A stretch of DNA of 64,000 bases. It comes from CAMDHY01 sp046156265 (GTDB lineage Bacteria > Pseudomonadota > Alphaproteobacteria > Rhizobiales > Segnochrobactraceae). Both the position numbers and the translations under genes were made by a program. The DNA is taken from NCBI RefSeq assembly GCF_046156265.1, contig NZ_JAWDIR010000043.1, positions 372,001 to 436,000 on the forward strand, given 5' to 3'. Below the pieces are notes generated by a model. The model searched no databases. It was given only the letters and a program-made list of their open reading frames with translations, and was not told where the DNA came from. Below, one piece after another: positions 35,348 to 44,349 of the stretch. The stretch's first letter is position 1. Each line of letters opens with the position of its first letter.

Positions 35348-37429
35348 ATGACCGTACAGACGACGATCGCGGAGCGCCGCGAGGCGCTGCCCTTGCAGAG
35401 CCGTGCCGCGCCGGTAACCACTGTCGACGCCGAAGCACGCACTGTCGAGGTGGTGTGGACGACAGGGGCAAAAGTGCGCCGGCGGCGGACCACCGGCTGG
35501 GACACCTACACCGACTATGACGAGATCCTCGTCGTCTCCCGCTCGGCAATCGACCTGTCCCGGCTGGAACGTGGCGCACCGGTACTCGACAGCCATTCCG
35601 CCTGGCGGACCGGCAGCCAGCTGGCCGTCGTCGAGCGGGCCTGGATCGAGGACGGCAAGGGCGTCGCCATCCTGCGCTTCCCGGCGGCCGGCATCGACGC
35701 CGACATCGACCGCTTCTTCGCGCTCGTCGCCGACGGCCAGCGGCGCAACATCTCGGTTGGCTACTCGATCGAGAAGGTCCGCGTCGAGGCGGGTGAGAAG
35801 AAGGACGAAGTCGAGCAGTGGTTCGTGGAGCGCTGGACGCCCCACGAGCTGAGCTTCGTGACGATCCCCGCCGACATCAACGCGCAGGTTCGCCGCAACT
35901 CCGGTCAGTTCGCCGAGCGGGCGGCCGAGCCCGAGTTCCCCGTCATCATCACGCGCCAGGCGGAAACCGGCGCAGAGCAGGAGGCCGACATGGCCGAACA
36001 GACCGCGGTCACGTCTGCCGCGCCGAGCACCGAGCCGACCGAGACCCGCGCTGCGGCTGTCGTTCCTCCCTCCCCGCCGGCACCAGCCGTAGACGTGGCG
36101 TCCGAGCGGGCGGCGGCCGCGCAGGCGGAACGGGCTCGCTCGGCGGAGATCCGTCTCGTCGGCCGGAAGTACGGGATGGCTGATGCCTTCGTCGACGCTG
36201 CCATCGAGACCGGCCACTCCGTGCAGGAGTTCCGGAATGCCGTGCTCGACAAGCTGGCGACGGCCTCGGACGAGACCGCCCCGCGGCCGGAGCGCAGCGT
36301 GGAGCTCGGACGTCAGGACGAGACCGTCACCCGCCGCAACGGGGTGGTGGAGTATCTGCTCGTCCGCGATCGCGGTGGCCCGCTGCCGGAGATCGCTCGC
36401 GACTACCGCGGCATGAAGCTCGTCGATCTCGCCCGTGAGGTGCTCGGCTGGGGTGGTGTCGGCACCCGCGGCATGACGCCGGACGAGATCGCCCAGCGTG
36501 CACTTCACTCCACCTCCGACTTCCCGAACATCCTCGCCGCCACCGCCAACAAGACGCTGCGGGCGTCCTACGAGGTGGCGCCGCAGACCTTCCGGCCGTT
36601 CACCCGGCGGATGTCGCTGTCGGACTTCAAGCTCGCCCACATCGTCCGCCGCGGCCTCACCCCGCAGATGAAGCTCGTCAACGAGGCCGGCGAGTTCAAG
36701 CGCGGCACCCTCTCCGAGAGCAAGGAGACGATTGGCCTGAAGACCTACGGCGTCATTGTCGGCATGACGCGGCAGATGATGGTCAACGACGACCTCGGCG
36801 CCTTCCTGTCGATCCCCACCGACTTCGGCCAGTCGGCAGCGACGCTGGAGAGCGATCTCGTCTGGGGCATTGTCCTCGCCAATCCGATCCTGCTCGAGGA
36901 CGGTCTCCCGGTCTTCCAGACGGCGAAGCACAAGAACCTCGCCGCGGCCGGCAGCTATCTCACCGCGGACGCCATCTCGACTGGCCGCACGGCGATGAAG
37001 AAGCAACTCGACCTCGACGGCGTGACCACGCTGAACATCACCCCTGCCTTCCTGCTGGTGCCGCCGGAACTGGAGACGCAGTCGGAGAAGATCCTCGCGA
37101 CGTTCATCGCGGCCAAGGCGGCCGACGTGACGCCGGCGTCGATCCGCTCGCTCAACGTCATCTCCGAGGCACGGTTGTCGAACGGGATCAACAAGCCCGA
37201 CATCGGCCTGCCGGGCATCAACGGCAGCCTCACCGCCTGGTACCTCGCTTCCGCGCAGGTCGACACCGTCGTCTACGCGACCCTGAACGGCCAGGACGGG
37301 CCCTACATCGAGTCCCGCGTAGGGTTCGATGTCGACGGCGTCGAGATCAAGTGCCGGCACGACTTCGGTGCGGCCGCCGCCGACTTCCGCGGCCTCTACA
37401 AGGATCCGGGCGCGGCCGCGCCGCTCTGA
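35348..37429 (+). CDS. Prohead protease / major capsid protein fusion
   Basis: A 693-aa fusion. Residues 1-200 form an HK97-type (U35) prohead protease: the conserved ISVGYSIEKV and WTPHELSFVTIPADINAQV carry the catalytic His and Ser. A 130-residue Ala/Pro/Glu linker (delta or scaffold-like) follows. Residues 340-690 are the HK97-fold/Mu gpT-like capsid (DFPNILAATANKTLRASYEV to HDFGAAAADFRGLYKDPG). Fused protease-capsid genes are known in related phages; the capsid is freed by self-cleavage. A strong terminator follows at 37479. Confidence 0.85.
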   Translation: MTVQTTIAERREALPLQSRAAPVTTVDAEARTVEVVWTTGAKVRRRRTTGWDTYTDYDEILVVSRSAIDLSRLERGAPVLDSHSAWRTGSQLAVVERAWIEDGKGVAILRFPAAGIDADIDRFFALVADGQRRNISVGYSIEKVRVEAGEKKDEVEQWFVERWTPHELSFVTIPADINAQVRRNSGQFAERAAEPEFPVIITRQAETGAEQEADMAEQTAVTSAAPSTEPTETRAAAVVPPSPPAPAVDVASERAAAAQAERARSAEIRLVGRKYGMADAFVDAAIETGHSVQEFRNAVLDKLATASDETAPRPERSVELGRQDETVTRRNGVVEYLLVRDRGGPLPEIARDYRGMKLVDLAREVLGWGGVGTRGMTPDEIAQRALHSTSDFPNILAATANKTLRASYEVAPQTFRPFTRRMSLSDFKLAHIVRRGLTPQMKLVNEAGEFKRGTLSESKETIGLKTYGVIVGMTRQMMVNDDLGAFLSIPTDFGQSAATLESDLVWGIVLANPILLEDGLPVFQTAKHKNLAAAGSYLTADAISTGRTAMKKQLDLDGVTTLNITPAFLLVPPELETQSEKILATFIAAKAADVTPASIRSLNVISEARLSNGINKPDIGLPGINGSLTAWYLASAQVDTVVYATLNGQDGPYIESRVGFDVDGVEIKCRHDFGAAAADFRGLYKDPGAAAPL

Positions 37430-37478
37430 CCGCCCTCGCCTGACGCATAGGCGGTCTCCCCCGCCGACAACTGACATC

Positions 37479-37498
37479 GGGCCGCCTCCGGGCGGCCC
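37479..37498 (+). terminator. Rho-independent terminator after the capsid gene
   Basis: GGGCCGCC and GGCGGCCC form a perfect 8-bp stem with a TCCG loop, followed by TTCTTCGTT. It lies 49 bp after the capsid stop and 39 bp before the next gene. It may be leaky, lowering downstream expression relative to capsid. Confidence 0.8.
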
Positions 37499-37536
37499 TT
37501 CTTCGTTCAATAGCCTCTCGCGCGGAGCGACGCCCC

Positions 37537-38253
37537 ATGAAGAACTACATCCAGCCCGGCAAGGTGCTGACGCTGATCGCGCCGACGATGCTTCTGTCGG
37601 GTGCCGTCGTCATCGTCGGCTCGTTCGTCGGCATCGCCGCCACCGACGCGGCCGAGGGCATGCCGGTCGAGGTGTCGACCGAGGGCGTGTTCGAGCTGGC
37701 CAAGGTCGCACCGCAAGTCTGGGCTCAGGGCTCGCCCGTCTATTGGGACGCGGCCGCGGCCAAGGCGACCGCGATCGCAGGCGGCGGCCTGCCGCTCATT
37801 GGTGTCGCCACCGAGGCCGCCGGCAGCGTCGCCACGATCGGACGCGTAAAGATCGGACATCTCGCGGCAATCGGCACCCCGGCGAACTTCACCTTCGCAG
37901 CCGCCGCCGGGGCGGCGAACGTCGCCGAGGTGACGATCACGCCGCGTGACGCGGTCGGCGCAGCGCTCGCCGGCGTGCGGACCCTCGAGGTGTGGCTGTC
38001 GGATGATGCGACCGGCGCCGGGCTGACCGGCATCACCGCATCCGGCACCGTCGTCGCGAAGGCCGGCGAAGGCACCGTGCTGACGGCCTTCACCGCCAAG
38101 AAGCACCTGTCGGTGCAGACCAAGGTGGCCGGCACCTTCGTGCTGCAGATCACCGATACCGCCAAGACCGGCTTCATCGTCTGTGTCAGGAATCCGTCGA
38201 CCGGTCTCGTCAGCGTCTCCGATCAGCTGGTGACGGGGAACTACGGCGCCTGA
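37537..38253 (+). CDS. Capsid decoration protein (DUF2190 family with C-terminal extension)
   Basis: A 238-aa protein. Residues 1-110 match DUF2190 phage proteins (MKNYIQPGKVLTLIAPTMLL, GSPVYWDAAAAKAT, and then GRVKIGHLAAI), which form trimeric capsid cement or decoration. The C-terminal half (VTITPRDAVGAALAGVRTLE) is an added Ig-like beta domain resembling surface-exposed phage domains. It directly follows the capsid terminator. Confidence 0.75.
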   Translation: MKNYIQPGKVLTLIAPTMLLSGAVVIVGSFVGIAATDAAEGMPVEVSTEGVFELAKVAPQVWAQGSPVYWDAAAAKATAIAGGGLPLIGVATEAAGSVATIGRVKIGHLAAIGTPANFTFAAAAGAANVAEVTITPRDAVGAALAGVRTLEVWLSDDATGAGLTGITASGTVVAKAGEGTVLTAFTAKKHLSVQTKVAGTFVLQITDTAKTGFIVCVRNPSTGLVSVSDQLVTGNYGA

Positions 38254-38258
38254 TTGCC

Positions 38259-38669
38259 GTGAGCTTCCGGGCGCGGATAACGGCGGCGACGGCAGTCGCT
38301 GCTGACACGACATTCGGCGAGCGCGTGCTGATCCGGCCGATGGTCGTGGACCAGCACATCGGTGCGACGGCCGACAGCACCCGCCCCGAGCGGACCGTCA
38401 CGGGCCGCTTCGGCCGGGCGCCCGAGGTTGACGACCTCGCGGGCTCCGCGTCCCAGATGGGCGCGGGTCTCTCGACCGTAGCGGGGGCGGATGCGGCGGT
38501 GATGCTCCGCGCCGCAGGGGCGGCCGAGCTCGGCTATGCGGTGCGCCGCGGCGACCAGGTGATGCTCCTCGACCGGACTGGGGCGCCGTCGTTCACGGTG
38601 GCGCGGGTGGCCCCAGTCCAGATCGAGGACGTGATGCTCTTCCTCACCGCCGATTCACCGGGCACCTGA
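38259..38669 (+). CDS. Phage head-tail hypothetical protein
   Basis: A 136-aa protein from a GTG start six bases after the decoration gene. The sequence (FGERVLIRPMVVDQHIGATA, then VRRGDQVMLLDRTGAPSFTV) has a beta-rich pattern seen in head-tail connector proteins encoded between the decoration and tail X genes. No exact family was recognised; assignment rests on position. Confidence 0.5.
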   Translation: MSFRARITAATAVAADTTFGERVLIRPMVVDQHIGATADSTRPERTVTGRFGRAPEVDDLAGSASQMGAGLSTVAGADAAVMLRAAGAAELGYAVRRGDQVMLLDRTGAPSFTVARVAPVQIEDVMLFLTADSPGT

Positions 38670-38691
38670 CCCGGGCGCGAGTCGATCCGAC

Positions 38692-38919
38692 ATGGCGCGC
38701 GAGATCCTCATCGTCACCGACGAATGGACGCCGCTCGATCTGCTGCTGTTCCGGCGCTTCCGTGAGGAGGTGCCGGGGCGGGTTGAGGCGGCGCTCGACA
38801 GCAATCCGGGGCTTTCGGCGTCCGGCGTGTTCCTGCCGCTCGGAGCCACCGTGGTCGTCGACGTGCCGGTGCCGGTGAAGGGGCCGACGCCCGCGCGGGC
38901 GATCCGCCTTTGGGATTGA
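38692..38919 (+). CDS. Phage tail protein X-like
   Basis: A 75-aa protein with the gpX-like signature: LIVTDEWTPLDLLLFRRF, then VEAALDSNPGLSASGVFLPL and a PVPVKGPTPARAIRLWD end, equivalent to the LysM-like tail protein X of P2-type tails. It precedes gene D, as expected, with a three-base gap. Confidence 0.8.
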   Translation: MAREILIVTDEWTPLDLLLFRRFREEVPGRVEAALDSNPGLSASGVFLPLGATVVVDVPVPVKGPTPARAIRLWD

Positions 38920-38922
38920 CCG

Positions 38923-39829
38923 ATGCCGGACCGGGCGATCTTCTGGGTCGCCGTCAACGGCAACGACGTGACGGCGGGGCTGTCGCCCTATGTGACGTCG
39001 ATCCGGATCCGTGACGCGGCCGGACTCGCCTCGGATACGGCGACGATCGACGTCGAGGATTCCTACGGCCAGTTGCAGCTGCCGCAGCCCGGCGCCGCGA
39101 TCTCTATCGGGCTCGGCTGGGAGGGAGGCGCCGCCCTCGTCATGTTCGAGGGCGTGGTCGACGACATCGGGTCCACCGGCGGCCGCGGCCAGGGACGGAT
39201 GCTGTCGATCTCGGCGAAGTCGGCTGACACGCGCGGCTCGCTGAAAGAGAAGCAGGAAAAACACAAGGACGAGACGAGCTTCGGCGTCGTGGCCACCGAA
39301 TGGGGTCGGGCGGCCGGGCTGGCTGAGGTGGTCATTCACCCGGACCTCGCGGCCGTCGAACCGCCGTGGTGGGGGATGCAGGGCGAAAGCTACCTCGCCT
39401 GGGGCACGCGCCATGCCCGCGGGCTCGGCGCCACCTTCAAGGTCGTGGGCACACGAGCGGTGTTCGTGCCGCGCTCACAGGGGCAGTCCGCCACCGGGAA
39501 GCCGCTGCAGGCAATCCGCGCCGCCTGGGGCGAGAACCTGATCTCCTGGTCCCTGAAACCGGTGCTCGGGCGACCGGCCTACGGAAGGTTCCGCATCAAC
39601 TGGTTCGACGACAAGCAGGCGAAGTGGAAGTCCGAGGCAGTCGAAGCGGTCAATCCTACCGTCCCGACGGTCGCAACTGACCGCATCGCTGCGGCCACTA
39701 AGGCGGACGCGCAGACCCGCGCTGGCTCGCGCCGCACGGAAGCCGAACGCGAGGGCGGCGGCGGCACAGTGGCGATCGACGGCGAGCCGGCGGCGCAGGC
39801 CGAGACCGAGTGCGAGGTCACCCCCGGCC
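38923..39829 (+). pseudogene. Late control gene D (tail hub), truncated at the 3' end
   Basis: About 302 codons of a P2 gpD-like protein are intact (VAVNGNDVTAGLSPYVTSIR, LWEGG-like turns, QGESYLAWGTRHARGLGATF). Homology stops after QAETECEV, where IS3-family sequence begins on the opposite strand. The frame runs on to 40575 through antisense transposase and integrase sequence, which is not a real extension. The C-terminal domain that completes the hub is missing, so tail assembly should fail. No further tail genes follow. Confidence 0.8.
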
Positions 39830-40408
39830 GCCAAATCGGCGTGCACCCGCGGTGCTCCGTAGGTTCCACGCGCGGCGGCGTGGATCGACCGGATGCGGGC
39901 CGACAGCCGCTCGTCCGCCGCAGCCTGCGCCGAGGCCGGCCGGCGGCGCCACGCATGATAGCCGCTGGCGGAGCCCCCCCAGGACCCGGCACCCCAGGGA
40001 CCGGCACATGGTGGCGATCGGTTACATGGCCCGGTGCGCGCTCACGAACTCGTAGACCCGGATGGGATCGAGCCGGTCTCCCGCGTGAACCAGGCCGCGG
40101 CTTTTGCCAGGATGTCCCGTTCCTGGCGCAGCCTGCGATTCTCAGCCCGCAGCCGCTGCAACTCGGCGCGATCCTCCAGGGTCACACCGTCACTGCCGCG
40201 CGAAACTTCCCGATCAGCCTCGGCGACCCAGTTCCGGAACGCCTGCGCAGACGGCTCATACTGCCGCGCCAGTTCCTCCGGCGTGCGCCCGGAACGCACC
40301 AACTCGATCATCTGGCGCCGGAACTCCGGCGCATACGGCGGTCGTGTTCGTGGCATCGTGGACTCCTCCTGCCAAAGCTTCGGGGTGTCCACGAAAACGG
40401 GTCAAGTC
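39830..40408 (-). mobile_element. Truncated IS3-family insertion sequence
   Basis: An intact orfA (40042-40356) and about 220 bp of decayed orfB (39830-40052) are present. The orfB remnant can be read as EFVSAHRAM, a TAA stop, PIATMCRSLG, a frameshift in a run of G, then GYHAWRRRPASAQAAADERL. The outer end near 40385-40408 (TGGACTTGACCCG and TTTTCGTGGACACC on the minus strand) resembles an IS3/IS2-type terminal inverted repeat. It abuts the broken tyrosine recombinase. The other end is lost at the gpD junction. Confidence 0.75.
40042..40356 (-). CDS. IS3-family transposase OrfA
   Basis: A 104-aa OrfA. The N-terminal helix-turn-helix is YAPEFRRQMIELVRSGRTPE and QYEPSAQAFRNWVAEADR. A leucine zipper (LEDRAELQRLRAENRRLRQE) and the conserved KAAAWFTRET end follow. 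The start used is the ATG of MPRTRPPY. Its OrfB partner is broken, so no active transposase can be made from this copy. Confidence 0.85.
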   Translation of the reverse strand: MPRTRPPYAPEFRRQMIELVRSGRTPEELARQYEPSAQAFRNWVAEADREVSRGSDGVTLEDRAELQRLRAENRRLRQERDILAKAAAWFTRETGSIPSGSTSS

Positions 40409-40875
40409 CACTGGATGACCATCCGGCCGCTGTCGCTGTCGGCGATCTTGAGACCGACGGCCGCGGACGCCCGCAGTCCAGCCGCATAGGCCGTCGTCAG
40501 CGCCACCCGGGCCTTCAGGCCGGGCACGGCCTCCAGGAACCGCACCACTTCGTCGGCCCCCAGCACAACCGGTAGCTTGCGCGGCTCGCGCGCATACGGG
40601 ATCCGCTCGGGGACCTCGCCATGGCCGAGCGTGACGCCATAGAGGAATCGCAGGGCGCAAACTGTCTGGTTGAGCACCGGCCATGAGATGCCGGTCGAGA
40701 CCAGATGAACCTGGAAGGCGCGCACATCTTCCAGGCCCAAACGATCCGGCGTGCGGCCGAAATGCCGGCTGAACTTCGAGACCGCATGCAGATAGGATCG
40801 CTGCGTCGCCGGCGAGAGGTTGCGGACCGTCATGTCCTCGACCATGCGACGGCGCAGAGGGCTCATCTCAGCCAT
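40409..40875 (-). pseudogene. Tyrosine recombinase, cut off by the IS3 element
   Basis: The minus strand encodes about 155 residues: the SAM-like core-binding domain (MTVRNLSPATQRSYLHAVSK) and the first part of the catalytic domain (LRASAAVGLKIADSDSGRMV) up to MVIQW, where IS3 sequence starts. The conserved HxxR and Tyr region is gone. The catalytic Arg lies in GLRASA, where the usual form is GLRxSE. It resembles the XerC-like integrases carried by IS91-type or integron-like elements. Confidence 0.8.
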
Positions 40876-41227
40876 CTGGCGGCTCCTGTCTTGGGGGTTG
40901 GCTCGACACCAAAATCCTCGCAGACAGGCGCCTTCCCCCCCAAAAACTCACCCCAATCCCGCGTCAGCGGGTTCGTTCAATCCCCCGTGAGTCAGCTACA
41001 ATGCCCGCAGGTATAAGCTTCTTGATCTGGCCTGCGTCTGTCCCGGAACCGCCGCGTCCGTGATAGGTGGACGGTGTGATCGGCGGGACGCGGCGGATCG
41101 GCGTGCCCCCCTTGAAGCACGATCATCGTCGAAAGAATGTGAACATCGCTCCAACGGGCGGCCAAACTACTCTGCCTGAGCAAATTTGGTGGCTCCCGCC
41201 GCCGGTCTCGGTCCTCGCTTCTACAGA
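40876..41227. other. Gap between phage/IS remnants and the hydrogenase island
   Basis: About 350 bp without a supported gene. A CCCGC-GTCA-GCGGG hairpin lies near 40964-40977. The minus strand at about 41000-41100 reads as a short open stretch (GTDAGQIKKLIPAGIVADS) that may be another gene remnant, but I could not assign it. No terminator for hupE is evident. Confidence 0.4.
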
Positions 41228-41830
41228 TCACAGCGTTCCAGCGACGATCGCCAGTCCGGCGACGGACATCGCGCCGCCCGCCACCCGCACGACGACGCTG
41301 CCGCGGGTGTCGGCGAGGCGACCAATCAGCATGCCGGCGACGAGACCGGCGAGGTGCAGCAGCGCGGTGGCGAGCATGAAGCCGGCGCCGTAGGCGAGGC
41401 CGCTCGCGTCGACCGGCATCTCGGCACCGTGCGCGTAGCCGTGGAACAGCGCGAAGAAGCCGGCGAGCCCCATCGCCACGCCGAGCGGGGCGCGCAGCCC
41501 GATCGCCACCGCGGCGCCGAGCACCACAACCGACAGCGCGATGGCGAGTTCGACGAACGGCAGCGCGATGCCGGCGACGCCGAGGAGACCGCCGGCCGCC
41601 ATTACGGCGACGAAGGTCACCGGCACCGCCCACAGCGCCCGCCCACCGAGCTGCCAGGCGAAGATGCCGACGGCGACCATCGCCAGCACGTGGTCGAGCC
41701 CGCCGACCGGGTGCATGAAACCGTGCACGAAGCCGTGCGCGTCGCCGACGCCGGTGTGCGCCAGGGCGAGGCCCGGGGTCAGCGCGAGCGCGCCGGCGAG
41801 GCCGGCGGTAAGCGAAAGACGGGTCTTCAT
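41228..41830 (-). CDS. hupE: HupE/UreJ nickel permease
   Basis: A 200-aa membrane protein with a signal peptide (about 1-24, ending LALA-HTG) and six hydrophobic segments. The family nickel motif is HPVGGLDHVLAMVAVG near residue 40, with a second His in HGYAHGAEMP. HupE transports nickel needed for the hydrogenase active site. It is the last gene of the hydrogenase cluster, 91 bp after hypB. Confidence 0.9.
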   Translation of the reverse strand: MKTRLSLTAGLAGALALTPGLALAHTGVGDAHGFVHGFMHPVGGLDHVLAMVAVGIFAWQLGGRALWAVPVTFVAVMAAGGLLGVAGIALPFVELAIALSVVVLGAAVAIGLRAPLGVAMGLAGFFALFHGYAHGAEMPVDASGLAYGAGFMLATALLHLAGLVAGMLIGRLADTRGSVVVRVAGGAMSVAGLAIVAGTL

Positions 41831-41921
41831 CGGTGGTTCCCCTCCAGTTGGCCGTCGCCCGCGGAGATCTCGCGTCGCTCGGCGGTGGTTCGATCAGTTG
41901 GGCAGAACGAAGTCTCGCGCC

Positions 41922-42923
41922 TCAGGGCGCGGCGACGACAGTCGGGCGCGGTGTGGGCTGGCCGACCGCAGCGTCCTCCACCTGCGGTCGCCTTGCCTCG
42001 CGCAGCCATGCGTACCAGCCCGCCATGCCGTCGCCGGTGCGCGCCGACAGACGCAGCGAGCGGATGTGCGGATTGACGGCGCGCGCCGCCGCCTCGCAGC
42101 GCGCGACGTCGAAGTCCACGTGCGGCAGCAGATCGGTCTTGCTGATCACCATCAGCGCCGCGGCGCGAAACATGTGCGGGTACTTCAGCGGCTTGTCGTC
42201 GCCCTCGGTGACCGACAGCACGACCACCTTGGCGTGCTCGCCGAGGTCGAACAGCGCCGGGCAGACGAGGTTGCCGACGTTCTCGATCATCACCACCGAG
42301 CCGAAGGGGGGCCTGAGCGCGTCGAGCCCGTGGCGCACCATGTCGGCCTCGAGGTGGCAGCCGGAGCCGGTGTTGATCTGCACCGCCGGCGCCCCGGCGG
42401 CGCGGATGCGCTGGGCGTCGGCGAGCGTCTGCTGGTCGCCCTCGATCACATGGAGCGGCATCTCGGCGGAAAGCTCGCGGATGGTGCGCTCGAGCAGCGA
42501 GGTCTTGCCGGCACCCGGCGAGCTCACGAGGTTGAGGGCGAGGATCTCGCGCCCCTCGAACCAGGCGCGGTTGCGGGCGGCGAGCGCATCGTTCTTGGCG
42601 AGCACGGCCGCCTCGAGGTCGACGGTGACGCCGTGCCCGCGATGGTCGGGCGCGGGGTGGTCGTGCCCGTGATGGTGGGCGTGACCGGGGTGATGCCCAT
42701 GATCGTGGCCATGGTCATGGTCATGGTCATGGTCATGGACGTGATCATGGTCGTGGCTGTGGCCGTGACCATGGTCGTGATCATGGCCGTCGTGGTGGTG
42801 GTGATGGTTGTGCGGCTCGGGGGCGCGGCCGCCGACCGTCCGGGCGAGCACCGTGCGCTCGCCGGTCTCGAGGTTGGTGAGCGCGACGCCGCCGGGATCG
42901 CCGCATCCGCAGGTTCCACACAT
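41922..42923 (-). CDS. hypB: HypB, GTPase for nickel insertion
   Basis: A 333-aa protein. The N-terminal MCGTCGCGD is the high-affinity nickel site. A long histidine-rich region (about 40-110, mostly HD and HG repeats) can store nickel. The G domain has a P-loop SSPGAGKTS, metal-binding Cys/His at GSGCHLEADM, and KTDLLPH as base-recognition motif. The start codon overlaps the hypA stop (TGATG). The His stretch is longer than in many HypB proteins. Confidence 0.95.
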   Translation of the reverse strand: MCGTCGCGDPGGVALTNLETGERTVLARTVGGRAPEPHNHHHHHDGHDHDHGHGHSHDHDHVHDHDHDHDHGHDHGHHPGHAHHHGHDHPAPDHRGHGVTVDLEAAVLAKNDALAARNRAWFEGREILALNLVSSPGAGKTSLLERTIRELSAEMPLHVIEGDQQTLADAQRIRAAGAPAVQINTGSGCHLEADMVRHGLDALRPPFGSVVMIENVGNLVCPALFDLGEHAKVVVLSVTEGDDKPLKYPHMFRAAALMVISKTDLLPHVDFDVARCEAAARAVNPHIRSLRLSARTGDGMAGWYAWLREARRPQVEDAAVGQPTPRPTVVAAP

Positions 42924-43258
42924 CACGCAGCCTCCAGTTCCATGCTCTTGATGTTGAGCTCTTCGCCCGCGAGCCGCTCGAGCCGGCGCGAGCCGCACGG
43001 GCAGCGGGCCACGGGCCCGGCGATGGCGATCTCTGCCCCGCACTCCTCGCAGCGCGCGCGGCCGGGCACCGCGACGATGTCGAGTGCCGCACCGGCGAGC
43101 GCGCTGTCGGCCGCGACGACGTCGAAGCAGAAGCGGATCGCCTCGGGCATCACCGCCGAGAGTTCGCCGATCTCCAGCGTGACGCGCAGCACGCGCCGCC
43201 CGGCCGCCTGCTCGGCGACGATCGCGACGATCGAGCGGGTGATCGCGAGCTCGTGCAT
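42923..43258 (-). CDS. hypA: HypA, nickel metallochaperone
   Basis: A 111-aa protein starting MHELAIT, whose His2 binds nickel. Zinc is held by CEECG and CPCGS (two CxxC pairs separated by about 14 residues; the second reads C-P-C). It delivers nickel with HypB to the large subunit. The gene starts eight bases after hypE. Confidence 0.95.
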   Translation of the reverse strand: MHELAITRSIVAIVAEQAAGRRVLRVTLEIGELSAVMPEAIRFCFDVVAADSALAGAALDIVAVPGRARCEECGAEIAIAGPVARCPCGSRRLERLAGEELNIKSMELEAA

Positions 43259-43266
43259 CAGCGCCC

Positions 43267-44349
43267 TCAGCAGATGCGCGGCAGCTGGTCGCCGACCAGC
43301 ATGTCGACGATGCGGCGGCCGCCGAAGTGGGTCTGCATCACCACCCGCCCCGGCGGGCCGCGCGTCACCTTGCCGATGATCGCCGCGTCGCGCCCGAGCG
43401 GGTGGCCGGCGAGCGCGGCGCGCGCCCGCTCCGCCGCGGCGGCGGGAACGATCGCGACGAGCTTGCCTTCGTTGGCGAGATAGAGCGGATCGAGGCCGAG
43501 GATCTCGCAGAAGCCCTTCACCTCGGCACGCAGCGGCGTCGCCGCCTCGTCGAGCTCGATGCCGACGCCCGACGCGTCGGCGATCTCGTTGACGACGGTG
43601 GCGAGCCCGCCGCGCGTCGCGTCGCGGATGAACCTCACCTCCGGGCAGGCGGCGAGAAGCGTGTCGATCAGGCCGTTCAGCGCCGCGCAGTCGCTCTCGA
43701 TCGGCGTGTCGAGGGCGAGGTCGCCGCGCGCCGCCAGGATCGCCGCGCCGTGGTCGCCGAGCAGGCCGTTGACGAGCACGGCGTCGCCGGGCTCGGCACG
43801 GTGGGCGCCGAGCTCCAGCCCGGCGCGGATGACGCCGATGCCGGCGGTGTTGATGAACAGCCGGTCGCAGGCGCCGCGGTCGACCACCTTGGTGTCGCCG
43901 GTGACGATGGCGACGCCGGCGGCGGCCGCCGCCGCCGCCATCGAGCGGGCGATGCGGCGCAGCGTCTCGACCTCGACGCCCTCCTCGATGATGACGCTGC
44001 AGGAGAGGTAGAGCGGCCGCGCGCCGCCGACCGCGAGATCGTTGACGGTGCCGCAGACGGCGAGCTTGCCGATGTCGCCGCCGGGAAACTCGAGCGGGTG
44101 GACGACGAAGGAGTCCGAGGTGAAGGCGAGGCGGTCGCCGTGCATGGCGAGCTCGGCGAGCGCGAAGCGCGCCTGGTCCTCGAGCGGGGCGAGCGCCGGA
44201 TTGTCGAAGGCGGAGACGAAGACGTCGTCGACGAGGTCGCGCATCGCCTTGCCGCCGCCGCCGTGGGCGAGCGTCACCTTCGGCAGTTGCACCGGGTCGC
44301 GCAGCTTGCGCTGCGGGCGCGGCGGGAGGGGGGACGGCTGGCTGGTCAT
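43267..44349 (-). CDS. hypE: HypE, carbamoyl dehydratase making the cyanide ligand
   Basis: A 360-aa PurM-like ATPase. It has the GGGGKAMRDLV nucleotide-binding start, SDSFVVHPLEFPGGDIGKLA, and DATRGGLATVVNEIA. The C-terminus ends in the invariant PRIC, whose cysteine carries the carbamoyl group from HypF and dehydrates it to a thiocyanate. It overlaps hypD by four bases. Confidence 0.95.
   Translation of the reverse strand: MTSQPSPLPPRPQRKLRDPVQLPKVTLAHGGGGKAMRDLVDDVFVSAFDNPALAPLEDQARFALAELAMHGDRLAFTSDSFVVHPLEFPGGDIGKLAVCGTVNDLAVGGARPLYLSCSVIIEEGVEVETLRRIARSMAAAAAAAGVAIVTGDTKVVDRGACDRLFINTAGIGVIRAGLELGAHRAEPGDAVLVNGLLGDHGAAILAARGDLALDTPIESDCAALNGLIDTLLAACPEVRFIRDATRGGLATVVNEIADASGVGIELDEAATPLRAEVKGFCEILGLDPLYLANEGKLVAIVPAAAAERARAALAGHPLGRDAAIIGKVTRGPPGRVVMQTHFGGRRIVDMLVGDQLPRIC

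Noticed and set aside
38923..40575. A 550-codon frame taken as a full-length gene D
   Set aside because: Only the first 302 codons match gpD. The remainder is antisense IS3 and recombinase sequence.
40964..40977. Hairpin CCCGC-GTCA-GCGGG as a terminator
   Set aside because: The stem is five bases and has no T-run on either strand, and no adjacent intact gene ends there.
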